DNA from: Mycolicibacterium cosmeticum
Lineage (GTDB): Bacteria; Actinomycetota; Actinomycetes; Mycobacteriales; Mycobacteriaceae
Length of the DNA stretch: 64,000 bases
Direction of reading: 5' to 3'
NCBI RefSeq assembly: GCF_000613185.1
Contig: NZ_CCBB010000002.1
Location: 434,001 to 498,000 of the forward strand
The notes beneath the pieces are model-generated. The model did not search any database. It worked only from the letters and a program-made list of their open reading frames with translations, and was not told where the DNA came from. Below, piece by piece: positions 15,298-24,573 of this stretch. The position numbers and the translations under genes were made by a program. Every line of letters begins with the position of its first letter. The first letter of the stretch is position 1.

Positions 15298-16743
15298 ATG
15301 GCGTCAAACAACAAGAGCACCAACAACACCCAGTCGAACAATGACGACTGGATTGAAGACCTCATCGTGTCACTGTTCAAAGCGGTGGGATATCTGCTGT
15401 GGTGGGCGATCTTGTTTCCCGCCATCAGCATCCCGATCGTCGCCTGCATCGCGGTGGCGATCACCCATGGGGTGCGTCCGGGACTGATCACTGCCGTCGT
15501 GGTCAGTTTCGGGTACATGGCGTGGGCATGGCTGGACCGCCGATCCTTTCACGCCTGGGTGACCGAGCCGGTGCGGCGGCGCTGGCTGACGTGGTGGCGC
15601 TACACCCGCAACTGGGGCTCTGTGTGCGTCCTGCATGGATTGACCGCCAAGCTAGGCGAGCGCATTCTCACGCCGACACTGCAGTCAGTGCAGATCGGCA
15701 CGCATACCGATGTACTCCGGCTGCGCGTCGTGACCGGCCAATCGGTGCCGGACTGGCACAGACAAGCCGAGGCGCTGGCTGCCACGTGGCGCGCGGAGCG
15801 CGTCACCATCACCGCTACCGCACCAGGAGAACTACGGATCACCCTGATGCGTGGCGACTTACTCGCCGAACCGATCGCACTTCCGATGCCCACGCCGGCC
15901 ACCATCGTCGACCTCACGGCTGTGTGCGTCGGGATGACCGAAAGCCACGGGTGGTGGCGGTTGCCGCTACTGGGGCATCACATCCTGGTCGCCGGGGCGA
16001 CCGGCGCCGGCAAAGGCTCGGTGTTGTGGTCATTGGTCACGGGCATCGCTCCCTCGGTGAAGACCGGGCACGTGCGACTCTGTGTCATCGACCCCAAAGG
16101 CGGCATGGAACTGGGCGCCGGAGCCCCGATGTTCACGGTGTTTAGCCACGACGCTACCGACACCACTCTGCATCTGCTGCGGCAACTGGTGGAGGTGATG
16201 CACGCCCGCGCCAACCGGTTGCGCGGCAAGACGCGCCTGCACACCCCCACCTCATCCGAACCGCTCTTTGTCGTGGTGATTGATGAGATCGCGGCCTTGA
16301 CCGCCTATGTCACTGATCGCAAGCTGCGCAGCGAAATCGAACAACTGCTGGGCTTGCTGCTCTCCCAGGGCCGCGCCGTCGGCATTTCGGTGGTGGCCGC
16401 GGTCCAAGACCCGGCCAAGGACACGCTCCCCGTCCGGCAGCTGTTCACCGTGCGGATCGGGCTGCGGCTGACCGAGGCTACTCAAACCGCTATGGTGCTG
16501 GGCCAAGGCGCGCGTGATGCCGGTGCGGAATGCGATCGGATCTCCGATGCAACACCGGGTGTGGGCTACATGCTCGTCGACGGCACCGCCCAACCTCAGC
16601 GAGTGCGGGCTTTCCACGTCACCGACCAGGACATCGCCACCCTCGCCGCTCGATTCCGCCGCCCTACCGGTCGGCCGGGCAGCAAGAGGCAGCCGAGAAG
16701 CCATGGCGGCGGCCAGACATCGGGCGAGGGCAGCAATGAATAG
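15298..16743 (+). CDS. FtsK/SpoIIIE-type DNA translocase (TraB-like transfer protein)
   Basis: 481-residue membrane-anchored ATPase. Two hydrophobic segments (about residues 26-50 and 55-80) precede a cytosolic motor with Walker A GATGAGKG (233-240) and Walker B VVVIDE (Asp329-Glu330). A basic, Gly/Ser-rich tail follows. In AICEs a single such protein moves double-stranded DNA between mycelia or cells. ATG 15298 has GGAAGG nine bases upstream. Its last eight bases overlap the replication gene. Function by family is well supported; transfer activity of this copy is inferred. Confidence 0.88.
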   Translation: MASNNKSTNNTQSNNDDWIEDLIVSLFKAVGYLLWWAILFPAISIPIVACIAVAITHGVRPGLITAVVVSFGYMAWAWLDRRSFHAWVTEPVRRRWLTWWRYTRNWGSVCVLHGLTAKLGERILTPTLQSVQIGTHTDVLRLRVVTGQSVPDWHRQAEALAATWRAERVTITATAPGELRITLMRGDLLAEPIALPMPTPATIVDLTAVCVGMTESHGWWRLPLLGHHILVAGATGAGKGSVLWSLVTGIAPSVKTGHVRLCVIDPKGGMELGAGAPMFTVFSHDATDTTLHLLRQLVEVMHARANRLRGKTRLHTPTSSEPLFVVVIDEIAALTAYVTDRKLRSEIEQLLGLLLSQGRAVGISVVAAVQDPAKDTLPVRQLFTVRIGLRLTEATQTAMVLGQGARDAGAECDRISDATPGVGYMLVDGTAQPQRVRAFHVTDQDIATLAARFRRPTGRPGSKRQPRSHGGGQTSGEGSNE

Positions 16744-18241
16744 CTCCAAGGAAGCGGCACAGCTCGGCCTTCCCGGTGTTCCTGAGATCATCGACACCGC
16801 CAAGGTGGTTGAGCAGATGGTACGCCGCGCGGCCTCTATGGGGTTCGAATCGTGGTGGCGGCGTGCCGAATCGGTCGGGTTCTGCGCTCACCCCATCCAA
16901 CTGGTCGGCACCGATGAATATGGTCGGGATCGGGTGGTGTGGACACGGTGCAACAACCGCCGGGCCCAGATATGCCCGTCGTGTTCAGACCTATACGCCC
17001 GCGACACCTGGCAACTCGTGCACGCCGGCACCGTTGGCGGCCATCACGCTATCCCCGCAGCAGTGGCCGATCGTCCGCAGGTGTTCCTCACCCTTACGGC
17101 CCCCAGCTATGGACCTGTTCACACCACCGAACGTGCGGGCGACAAGCGGCACCGGGTGTGCCGCGATCATCACCGCACCGGCGGCGCCAACCGCTGCCAA
17201 CACGGAAAACCCCTCTGGTGCAGTGCAACCCACAGCGACGGTGATATCCATGTGGGACAGCCGATCTGCGCAGACTGCTACGACTACACCGGGCACGTCC
17301 TTTTCACCTGGCACCTGCCTGAACTGTGGCGACGTTTCACCATCACTCTGCGACGCACACTGCGCCGAAAGCTAAGCGCCTCGGGGGCCGACCCGGATTC
17401 GGTGCGGGTCAGCTTCATCAAAGTCGTTGAGCTGCAAGCCCGACTTGTCCCGCATATTCATGCCTTGATCCGCCTCGACCCGCCCGCCGGCGACAACAGT
17501 GGCGGTCAGGACTGGCAGGCGCCTCTCGCGGCAACCGAACTGGCCACCATCATCCAACAGGCCGCTCGAACCGTGGCCGTGACGGTCACCGACTCATCCT
17601 CAGACACCGCGACACGGGTAATCAGGTTCGGCACACAAGTCGACACCCAACCAATCGACAACCGGCAAGCTGACGCGAAAAAAATTGCTGTGCAGGAGGA
17701 TTCACCACGCGACCGGATGCTGCCAGGCCGGCGCGTAGCTCGCTACCTCGCGAAATACGTCACCAAGTCCTTGGCTGACGTGGGGATTAGTGCACGGCGA
17801 ATCTCCGCTGAGGCCGTCGCTGACCTCGACGTCACTGAGCACGTTCGCGCGATCCTGACCACCATCAGCCAACTCGCCGATAGGGGATTGGCTGGTATCG
17901 GCCGCTGGCTGCACACTCTGGGCTACCGAGGCCACATCACCTCCAAGTCCCGCCGCTATTCCACCACCATGACCGCGTTGCGCGAACGCCGCGCCACCTG
18001 GACACGTGAACAGCGTTTGATAAGCACTGCACATCAGCATGATCTGGATTTGGAGTCCGCCGATGGCGATGATCTGGTGGCGTGGGAGTTTGACCGTGCC
18101 GGCCCCGCCAGCCTCGGCGACCGCACCCTCATCTATTCCGCCGCCCTGCAACGCATCCACGCCCGCCGCATCGGACGGGTGGAAGCCCGTCGCCAAGCTT
18201 GCAACCAACAGGGAGATCCCCCCAGGGGTGGCGATGGCTGA
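16736..18241 (+). CDS. RepSA-family replication initiator (rolling-circle type)
   Basis: 501-residue replication initiator of the AICE RepSA type. The N-terminal third has Cys pairs (ICPSCSDLYA; later Cys/His clusters CRDHHRTGG and ICADCYDY) suggesting zinc binding. VPHIHALIRL gives the HUH metal motif (His240, His242). YLAKYVTKS carries candidate catalytic tyrosines Tyr337 and Tyr341. These motifs mark nicking enzymes that start rolling-circle replication of the excised circle. ATG 16736 overlaps the translocase stop by eight bases. The downstream small gene overlaps its end in the same way. An origin was not located. Confidence 0.85.
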   Translation: MNSSKEAAQLGLPGVPEIIDTAKVVEQMVRRAASMGFESWWRRAESVGFCAHPIQLVGTDEYGRDRVVWTRCNNRRAQICPSCSDLYARDTWQLVHAGTVGGHHAIPAAVADRPQVFLTLTAPSYGPVHTTERAGDKRHRVCRDHHRTGGANRCQHGKPLWCSATHSDGDIHVGQPICADCYDYTGHVLFTWHLPELWRRFTITLRRTLRRKLSASGADPDSVRVSFIKVVELQARLVPHIHALIRLDPPAGDNSGGQDWQAPLAATELATIIQQAARTVAVTVTDSSSDTATRVIRFGTQVDTQPIDNRQADAKKIAVQEDSPRDRMLPGRRVARYLAKYVTKSLADVGISARRISAEAVADLDVTEHVRAILTTISQLADRGLAGIGRWLHTLGYRGHITSKSRRYSTTMTALRERRATWTREQRLISTAHQHDLDLESADGDDLVAWEFDRAGPASLGDRTLIYSAALQRIHARRIGRVEARRQACNQQGDPPRGGDG

Positions 18242-18431
18242 CAGTTCCCGAGCAGCAGATGCTCGCACCGAGTGCGACGGTCGAATCGATGCGCCGACCT
18301 TGTCGGAGGGAGGTGTTGAAATGGTGGTACCCGAGAGCTATCGATTTCCGCATGAGGCCAACCGTGCGCTGGTGCAGGTCATACTGGCTGTACGGGACCG
18401 GATGCTTGGATCAGGGAGGGGAGTGGCGTGA
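18234..18431 (+). CDS. Small protein in excisionase position
   Basis: 65 residues from ATG 18234, which overlaps the Rep stop. An internal ATG at 18321 has a much stronger ribosome binding site (GGAGGGAGG, about seven bases away) and would give a 36-residue product beginning MVVPESYRFPHEA. The stop overlaps the integrase GTG as GTGA. AICEs usually place a small excisionase between rep and int, but no helix-turn-helix is clear here. The excisionase role is positional inference only. Confidence 0.45.
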   Translation: MADSSRAADARTECDGRIDAPTLSEGGVEMVVPESYRFPHEANRALVQVILAVRDRMLGSGRGVA

Positions 18432-20074
18432 GTCTGAGGTTCGCCTTCTACGGCCGAGTGAGCACGGAGGACGCTCAAGAACCCGAGGCGAGTCGCAGTT
18501 GGCAGAAACGGCGGGCCATCGACCTGATCACTCCGCATGGCGGGGTCCTCGTCAGTGATTACTTCGATGTGGGACAAAGCCGTTCGCTGCCGTGGAAGCG
18601 CAGGCCCGAGGCGTCGCGTCTGCTAGCCGATGTCACCGGCCGGGATCGTGGCTTCGACGCTGTGGTGATCGGCGAACCCGCCCGCGCGTTCTACGGGCCG
18701 CAGTTCGCGCTGACCTTCCCGGTGCTTACGCACTATGGAGTCGGCCTATGGGTGCCCGAGGTCGGCGGAGCGGTCGATCCCGGCTCCGAGGCGCACGATC
18801 TCGTGATGACGCTGTTCGGCGGCATGAGCAAGGGGGAGCGCGCTCGCATCCAGATGCGCGTGCGTACCGCGATGTCGGCGCTCGCGCAGGACACTACCCG
18901 GTACCTCGGTGGTCGGCCGCCATATGGTTATCGGCTCGTCGACGCCGGACCGCACCCCAACCCTGCCAAGGCAAGTCTTGGGCAGCGACTTCACTGCCTC
19001 GAACCCGACCCCGCGACATCGTCGGTCGTTGAGCGGATCTACCGCATGTACGCGGACGGCGCCGGGCTGCGCTACATCGCCCAACAGCTCACCGACGAGG
19101 GTGTGCCATCACCAAGCCAATATGACCCGGCGCGGAACCGGCACCGTGATCCGCGCGGATGGTCCCATTCGGCGATCCGCGCAATCCTCGACAACCCGGC
19201 GTACCGCGGTATTCGTGTGTGGGGCAAGCAGGAGAAATACGAGGTCTTGGTCAACCCCGACGATGTCGCTGCCGGGTACGAGACTCGTATGCGGTGGCGT
19301 GACGAGGTCGACTGGATCGCACCTGACCGGCGAACGCACGAAGCGCTGATCACTGACGAGCTGGCGCAGGCTGTCCGACTTCGGATGCAGGCGCGGCGGG
19401 GTCCGGGTCTTGTGTGTAGCAGAGAATCGACGGTGCCATATGCGCTGCGCGGGCTGCTGTTCTGTGCCGCATGTGGACGCCGCATGCAGGGTGCCGCCCG
19501 ACCAGGGAAGCAAACAACGCGCATCCTCTACCGATGTGAGCTGGGCAAGTCGCGTTCCGTACCTGTGGACCTGAGTGACCATCCGCGCACCGTCTATCTT
19601 CGGGAAGACGAGGTGACCGCACGACTGGACGAATGGATCGCCACCCTGGCCGATCCAGAAGACCTCGCCCGCGGGCAGGAGATGAACCCCTCGGCGAGAA
19701 CTGGCCACGCCGCCTTGCAGCGCGAGCTGAGCGAGGTCAACAGCAAGATTGCTGCCTTGGTCGCCGCGGTCGAGTCGGGTGTGGCTGTTGAGGACTTGAC
19801 TGCTGCGTTGCGTCGCCGCACGGCCGAGCGTGACGAGCTGAGGGCTCGTCTTGAGCGAACGGAGCGACCCCACGTCATGTCTGCTGTCCAGATCAGCGAA
19901 TTGGTACAGGAGCTGGGCGGACTGTCGGTGATCCTCGGCAAGGCGACCGGGGTGGAACGCGCCCAGGTGTACGCGAGCCTGGGTTTGCGTCTTGATTACG
20001 ACCCGCACCTACGACAAGTCAAGGTGACGGCCGACTTAAGTCGTGTCGCCGGATGTGTCCGAGGGGGGACTTGA
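18428..20074 (+). CDS. Large serine integrase (site-specific recombinase)
   Basis: 548-residue serine recombinase. The N-terminal resolvase domain has FYGRVST with catalytic Ser12, then IGEPARAFYG and the GGMSKGERARI helix. A recombinase domain (GGRPPYGYRL) follows. The zinc ribbon is FCAACGRRMQG plus a later Cys, then comes a coiled coil (about residues 425-480). GTG 18428 has GGAGGGG upstream and overlaps the small gene. The last five codons and the stop (20057-20074) lie inside the tRNA-Leu gene, so the attachment core is probably there. It would integrate and excise the element. Serine integrases seldom target tRNA genes. Confidence 0.92.
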   Translation: MSLRFAFYGRVSTEDAQEPEASRSWQKRRAIDLITPHGGVLVSDYFDVGQSRSLPWKRRPEASRLLADVTGRDRGFDAVVIGEPARAFYGPQFALTFPVLTHYGVGLWVPEVGGAVDPGSEAHDLVMTLFGGMSKGERARIQMRVRTAMSALAQDTTRYLGGRPPYGYRLVDAGPHPNPAKASLGQRLHCLEPDPATSSVVERIYRMYADGAGLRYIAQQLTDEGVPSPSQYDPARNRHRDPRGWSHSAIRAILDNPAYRGIRVWGKQEKYEVLVNPDDVAAGYETRMRWRDEVDWIAPDRRTHEALITDELAQAVRLRMQARRGPGLVCSRESTVPYALRGLLFCAACGRRMQGAARPGKQTTRILYRCELGKSRSVPVDLSDHPRTVYLREDEVTARLDEWIATLADPEDLARGQEMNPSARTGHAALQRELSEVNSKIAALVAAVESGVAVEDLTAALRRRTAERDELRARLERTERPHVMSAVQISELVQELGGLSVILGKATGVERAQVYASLGLRLDYDPHLRQVKVTADLSRVAGCVRGGT

Positions 20075-20141
20075 ACCCCCACGCCCGTTAATAGGGCACT
20101 AGCACCTCAAGCTAGCGCGTCTGCCATTCCGCCACTCGGAC
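20056..20141 (-). tRNA. tRNA-Leu(GAG)
   Basis: The 86-base minus-strand sequence folds as a class II tRNA. The acceptor stem GTCCGAG pairs with CTCGGAC, the D-arm begins TGGCGGAATGG, and the anticodon stem CTAGC/GCTAG encloses loop TTGAGGT with anticodon GAG. There is a long variable arm and a T-arm with GGTTCAAGTCC. The CCA end is not encoded. Its 3' end overlaps the integrase stop, so it is the element's insertion target. The gene remains intact on the right side of the junction. Confidence 0.95.
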
Positions 20142-20244
20142 CAGCCCACATCCATCGGGTGGGGCGCTTAAGGCTAACGGATATGCCCGACCCCGACAAA
20201 ACCGAGGCCCGGAACGCCGTGCCCGCAGGTGGTAGGAAAGGGAC

Positions 20245-21600
20245 GTGACATTGCCCCAAGGCGAGCGAAGCGACCGGATTCGACCCGAAGACGAAGTGGT
20301 CGACCTCGTCAGCAGCCTCATCCGATTCGACACGTCCAACACCGGTGAGCCCGAAACCACCAAGGGCGAGGCCGAATGCGCGCACTGGGTGGCCGCCCAA
20401 CTCGAAGAGGTGGGTTATGAAACCGAGTACATCGAGGCGGGCGCACCCGGCCGCGGAAACGTCTTCGCCCGCCTGAAAGGCGCCGACCCCAGCCGGGGCG
20501 CGCTGCTGATCCACGGTCACCTCGACGTGGTGCCCGCCGAACCGGCCGACTGGAGCGTGCACCCGTTCTCCGGGGCCGTCGAGGACGGCTATGTCTGGGG
20601 CCGCGGCGCGGTCGACATGAAGGACATGGTCGGCATGACCCTCGCGGTCGCCCGGCATCTCAAGCGTGAGGGCATCGTCCCGCCCAGGGACCTGGTGTTC
20701 GCCTTCGTCTCCGATGAGGAACACGGCGGCACCTACGGCTGCCAGTGGCTGGTCGACCACCGGCCCGACCTGTTCGAGGGCATCACCGAGGCGATCGGTG
20801 AGGTCGGCGGGTTCTCGCTGACCGTGCCGACCCGCGACGGCGGCGAGAAGCGGCTCTACCTGATCGAGACTGCCGAGAAGGGGCTGTCCTGGATGCGGCT
20901 GGAAGCCCGCGGACGGGCAGGCCACGGCTCGATGGTGCACGACGACAACGCCGTCACCGCCATCGCCGAGGCCGTCGCCCGGCTGGGCAAGCACCAGTTC
21001 CCGATCGTGCTGACGCCGTCGGTCGCCGAATTCCTGGCCGCGGTGTCCGAAGAGACGGGCTACGAGTTCGACCTCGACTCACCCGACCTGGACGGCACCA
21101 TCGCCAAGCTCGGCGGCATCGCCCGCATCGTCGGCGCCACGCTGCGCGACACCGCGAACCCCACCATGCTCAAGGCCGGCTATAAGGCCAACGTCATCCC
21201 CGCCACGGCCGAGGCGATGGTGGACTGCCGGGTGCTGCCCGGCCGCAAGGAGGCCTTCGAGCGCGAGGTCGACGAGCTGATCGGGCCCAACGTCACCCGC
21301 ACCTGGGAGCGCGACCTGCCGTCGGTGCAGACCACCTTCGACGGTGACCTGGTGGACGCGATGAACGCCGCGCTGCTGGCAGCCGATCCGGGTGCCCGCA
21401 CGGTGCCCTACATGATGTCCGGTGGGACCGATGCGAAAGCCTTCTCCCGCTTGGGGATTCGTTGCTTCGGCTTCGCGCCGCTGCGGCTGCCGCCGGACCT
21501 GGACTTCGCGGCGCTGTTCCACGGTGTCGACGAGCGGGTACCCGTGGACGCACTACAGTTCGGGGCGAAAGTCCTGCACAACTTTCTTACCAAATGCTGA
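20245..21600 (+). CDS. M20 family metallopeptidase (Rv2141c-type, dapE-like)
   Basis: 451-residue M20A zinc peptidase. IHGHLDVVP supplies metal-binding His and the conserved Asp, AVDMKDM the bridging Asp, and SDEEHGG the catalytic Glu pair. A dimerisation domain sits in the middle and a C-terminal His lies near FHGVDERVP. It is often annotated dapE2 in mycobacteria, but the true succinyl-diaminopimelate desuccinylase is usually another gene, so the substrate (a peptide or N-acyl amino acid) is uncertain. GTG 20245 has AGGAAAGG upstream. It is the first core gene right of the integrative element. Confidence 0.88.
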   Translation: MTLPQGERSDRIRPEDEVVDLVSSLIRFDTSNTGEPETTKGEAECAHWVAAQLEEVGYETEYIEAGAPGRGNVFARLKGADPSRGALLIHGHLDVVPAEPADWSVHPFSGAVEDGYVWGRGAVDMKDMVGMTLAVARHLKREGIVPPRDLVFAFVSDEEHGGTYGCQWLVDHRPDLFEGITEAIGEVGGFSLTVPTRDGGEKRLYLIETAEKGLSWMRLEARGRAGHGSMVHDDNAVTAIAEAVARLGKHQFPIVLTPSVAEFLAAVSEETGYEFDLDSPDLDGTIAKLGGIARIVGATLRDTANPTMLKAGYKANVIPATAEAMVDCRVLPGRKEAFEREVDELIGPNVTRTWERDLPSVQTTFDGDLVDAMNAALLAADPGARTVPYMMSGGTDAKAFSRLGIRCFGFAPLRLPPDLDFAALFHGVDERVPVDALQFGAKVLHNFLTKC

Positions 21601-21627
21601 AGCCTGACAAACTGCTGAAAGGGCGCG

Positions 21628-22152
21628 ATGAGCAAGTCACCGTATGACAACCTGCCGCAGCTTCCGACGTTTTCGCTGACATCCGAATCGGTGACCGACG
21701 GTCAGCCGCTGGGCAACGACCAGGTCAGCGGGATCATGGGAGCCGGTGGGGCCGATGTGTCACCGCAGCTGAGCTGGTCCGGTTTCCCGGAGGAGACCCG
21801 CAGCTTCGCGGTGACGGTGTACGACCCCGACGCCCCGACGGCCTCGGGTTTCTGGCATTGGGCGGTGGCCGATCTGCCGGCCGGCGTCACGTCGCTGCCC
21901 GCCGACGCCGGTAACGGTGACCCGCTGCCGGGCGGCGCGGTGACCCTGGCCAACGACGCCGGCCTCAAGCGCTTCATCGGCGCGGCCCCGCCCGCCGGTC
22001 ACGGCCCGCACCGCTACTACATCGCCGTGCACGCGCTGCCCGTCGAGTCACTGGGGCTGCCCGACGGCGCCACCCCGGCCTATCTCGGCTTCAACCTGTT
22101 CGGCCAGGCCATCGCCCGCGCCGTCATCCACGGCACGTACGAGCAGAAGTAG
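21628..22152 (+). CDS. YbhB/YbcL (PEBP-like) protein, Rv2140c homolog
   Basis: 174-residue phosphatidylethanolamine-binding-protein family member. The ligand-pocket motifs YDPDAP and [12 protein letters not shown], and later [11 protein letters not shown], are characteristic. In mycobacteria the homolog is TB18.6/Rv2140c. Its cellular role is not established; plant and animal relatives bind phospholipids or inhibit kinases. ATG 21628 has GAAAGGG upstream and follows the peptidase by 27 bases, so the two probably form one transcript. It converges with pyrD, whose stop is two bases away. Confidence 0.88.
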   Translation: MSKSPYDNLPQLPTFSLTSESVTDGQPLGNDQVSGIMGAGGADVSPQLSWSGFPEETRSFAVTVYDPDAPTASGFWHWAVADLPAGVTSLPADAGNGDPLPGGAVTLANDAGLKRFIGAAPPAGHGPHRYYIAVHALPVESLGLPDGATPAYLGFNLFGQAIARAVIHGTYEQK

Positions 22153-22154
22153 AC

Positions 22155-23219
22155 CTACCGCGCGGCCGACCCGACCGCCTCGGCCAGGGATCCGAACCCC
22201 CCGGCCCGCAGGCGGTCGGCGATGCCGTCGTGGATGTGTTTGGCCCACAGCCCGCCGCCGTAGATGAACCCGGTGTAGCCCTGCAGCAGCGACGCGCCGG
22301 ACACGATGCGCTCCCAGGCGTCGTCGGCGGTCTCGATACCGCCGACGCTGATCAGCACCAGGCGATCGCCCACCCGGGCGTACAGCCGGCGCAGCACCTC
22401 CAGCGAGCGGGCCTTCACCGGTGCGCCGGACACCCCGCCGGGCCCCAGGTCGGCCACCCCGGGGGTGCGCAGCCCGGCACGGGAGATCGTGGTGTTGGTG
22501 GCGACGATGCCGGCCAAACCCAATTCGACTGCCAGGTCGGCGATCTCGTCGATATCGGCGTCGGACAGGTCGGGCGCGATCTTTACCAGGACGGGGGTGT
22601 CGGTGGCGGCTCGCACCGCCGTCAGGATCGGCCGCAGCGAGGACACCGCCTGCAGGTCGCGCAGCCCGGGGGTGTTCGGCGAGCTGACGTTGACCACCAG
22701 GAACGCGGCCAGCGGGCCCACCAGCCGGGCGCTCTCGGCGTAGTCGTCGACGGCCCGATCGGCCGGGGTCACCTTGGTCTTGCCGATGTTGACTGCGATC
22801 GGCACGTCGGGGGTGTGCTGGGCCAGCCGCAGCGCCAGCGCGGCGGCCCCGCGGTTGTTGAAGCCCATCCGGTTGAGCAGCGCCCGGTCCTCGGCCAGCC
22901 GGAACAGCCGGGGCGGCGGATTGCCGTGCTGCGGTTGCGCGGTCACCGTGCCGACCTCGGCATAGCCGAAGCCCAGCGCACCCCAGACCGCCATGCCGCG
23001 GCCGTCCTTGTCGAATCCGGCGGCCAGGCCCAGGGGGCCCGGGAAGTGCACGCCGAACACCGTGCTGGCCAGGATCGGATCGGTGGGGGCGAGCAGCCGG
23101 CGCAGCGCCCTGCGGCTGACGCCGACCGCGGCCGCCGCCCGCAGGGCTGCGAACACATACGTGTGGATGCGTTCCGGATCGACGAGAAAGAACATCCGGC
23201 GTAACAGGTGATAGATCAC
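22155..23219 (-). CDS. pyrD: Dihydroorotate dehydrogenase (quinone), class 2
   Basis: 354-residue membrane-associated flavoenzyme that oxidises dihydroorotate to orotate in pyrimidine synthesis, passing electrons to menaquinone. An N-terminal amphipathic helix ([15 protein letters not shown]) anchors it. [29 protein letters not shown] with the catalytic Ser, and GGI and YTGFIYGG are conserved FMN-binding and active-site segments. GTG 23219 overlaps the preceding stop as GTGA. A longer reading to 23393 is rejected because it covers the DUF5703-like gene. Length agrees with mycobacterial PyrD. Confidence 0.95.
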   Translation of the reverse strand: MIYHLLRRMFFLVDPERIHTYVFAALRAAAAVGVSRRALRRLLAPTDPILASTVFGVHFPGPLGLAAGFDKDGRGMAVWGALGFGYAEVGTVTAQPQHGNPPPRLFRLAEDRALLNRMGFNNRGAAALALRLAQHTPDVPIAVNIGKTKVTPADRAVDDYAESARLVGPLAAFLVVNVSSPNTPGLRDLQAVSSLRPILTAVRAATDTPVLVKIAPDLSDADIDEIADLAVELGLAGIVATNTTISRAGLRTPGVADLGPGGVSGAPVKARSLEVLRRLYARVGDRLVLISVGGIETADDAWERIVSGASLLQGYTGFIYGGGLWAKHIHDGIADRLRAGGFGSLAEAVGSAAR

Positions 23220-23455
23220 AGCGCCGGCTGATCCCCGAGTGCGGTTTTCTTGCGGCGCAGCAACACTCGGCGGCTGCCGTCGGTGTACAGCCGCACCCGG
23301 GTCAACTCCCAGCCGCGGTACTCGGCCTCGATGGACAACCGGATGGACGCCGAGAGCCGGGTGACGTCCGGTGGCAGCCGCAGCGGTACCCACTCGTATT
23401 CGTCGGACAGCTCACCGGCCCAGCCGGCCGGCATCCGGCCGCGTTGCACGCTCAT
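23216..23455 (-). CDS. DUF5703-like small protein
   Basis: 79-residue conserved small protein with a [14 protein letters not shown] start and a [11 protein letters not shown] / RVLLRRK ending. It looks like the actinobacterial DUF5703 family, of unknown function. ATG 23455 overlaps the lppL stop (ATGA), and its own stop overlaps the pyrD start (GTGA), so the three genes are translationally coupled. No membrane segment or signal is seen. Family name is from memory; confidence moderate for the name, high that it is a gene. Confidence 0.75.
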   Translation of the reverse strand: MSVQRGRMPAGWAGELSDEYEWVPLRLPPDVTRLSASIRLSIEAEYRGWELTRVRLYTDGSRRVLLRRKKTALGDQPAL

Positions 23456-24465
23456 CGGGCAGCCTTCTCGATCACCTGCACCCCACCTCCGGATCCGGAC
23501 ACCACGTACAGGGTGCCCGATGCGTCGTCGTAGGCCAGGATGTCGGGTTGCTGCACGGTCCTATAACGCACCTTCTCTACGGGTATTCCGGTGCTCAGAT
23601 CGTAACCAACGACGGTGTTGGTGGCCGTCTGTGACACCCAGGCCAGGCCGGGGGACCCGGCCAGGCCATACGGCGCGTCGGGCACCGGGTAGGCCTGCCG
23701 CAGGATCAGCGGCTCGGTGCCGTACACCAGCAGGGCGCCACCGCGGGTGTCGGCGACCAGCACCCGACCGGCAGGGTCGGCGGCGATGGTCGTCGCCCCC
23801 TCACCGGCGCGCAGCGCCTGCTCGGCCTTGGTGCCGTCGTCGTCGACCTCCGTCACCGAGGTCTGACCGCGGTCCAGCACCACCACCGAATTGCCCTGCG
23901 CGGCAAGGCCGTCGACATGAGCGAAGATCTTCAGCCGGGCGCTGACGGCGTTGGCGGAGTCACCCGCCGCCAGCGTCAGCACGGCACCGTCGGCGCTGCC
24001 CAGGACCAGGCGACCGTCGGCCCGCACGGTGATCGCGGTGAAGTCGGTGTCGGCCTCGCCGGTGACGTCCACCCGGGTGGCCGCGCCGTTGGCCAGATCC
24101 ACCCGCAGGTACCCCCCGCGGGTGGCCAGATAGACCCGCCCGGTGCCGTCGCCGGCCACCGCGCGGGCCGGTGACGGCAGCGTCACGGTCCGGGGGTGGG
24201 CGCCGAACACGGTCAGCCGGTCGGCCGGTCCCAACACGGTCAGCGCGGCGGTCCGCGGGTCGAACACCGCCGCCAGGCCGGGCGCCGGCAGCGGGCGCAC
24301 GACGCCCGGGACGGCGCCGGCGGCCGGCGGTGACACCGCGGCCGAGGCGGGCGTGATGGTGGGCGGTGGCGAATCCGCAGGGTTCTTTGAGCAACCCGCA
24401 GAGAACGTCACAACCAGGGCGAATGCGCCACTCAACAGCGAAAGCGCAGCGGATTTCGTGTGCAA
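23452..24465 (-). CDS. lppL: Lipoprotein LppL, beta-propeller type
   Basis: 337-residue exported lipoprotein. A hydrophobic signal sequence ends in SAGC, the lipobox; the mature part has repeated strands such as GRVYLATRGGYLRVD and GRVLVADTRGGALLVYG, suggesting a six- or seven-bladed propeller like SMP-30/YncE proteins. TTG 24465 is chosen because it directly precedes the signal peptide and GAGGAG lies 12 bases upstream; no ATG or GTG is available there. It is the ortholog of Rv2138 by position next to pyrD and uppP. Role unknown. Its upstream region is shared with the divergent Rv2137c-like gene. Confidence 0.82.
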   Translation of the reverse strand: MHTKSAALSLLSGAFALVVTFSAGCSKNPADSPPPTITPASAAVSPPAAGAVPGVVRPLPAPGLAAVFDPRTAALTVLGPADRLTVFGAHPRTVTLPSPARAVAGDGTGRVYLATRGGYLRVDLANGAATRVDVTGEADTDFTAITVRADGRLVLGSADGAVLTLAAGDSANAVSARLKIFAHVDGLAAQGNSVVVLDRGQTSVTEVDDDGTKAEQALRAGEGATTIAADPAGRVLVADTRGGALLVYGTEPLILRQAYPVPDAPYGLAGSPGLAWVSQTATNTVVGYDLSTGIPVEKVRYRTVQQPDILAYDDASGTLYVVSGSGGGVQVIEKAAR

Positions 24466-24561
24466 AGCCCCGTTCGACTCCTCTTTGCGTGGTGAAGATC
24501 GTTTCGATTTCAATTTTTGGGCAAACGTCGGGAAGGTCGAACGAGTTCGCCGGTATGGCGG

Positions 24562-24567
24562 TATTGT
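24562..24567 (+). promoter_or_regulatory. -10 element TATTGT of a leaderless transcript
   Basis: TATTGT ends six bases before ATG 24574, the spacing expected when transcription starts at the start codon. Leaderless mRNAs of this layout are common in mycobacteria. Confidence 0.45.
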
Positions 24568-24573
24568 GCCGCT

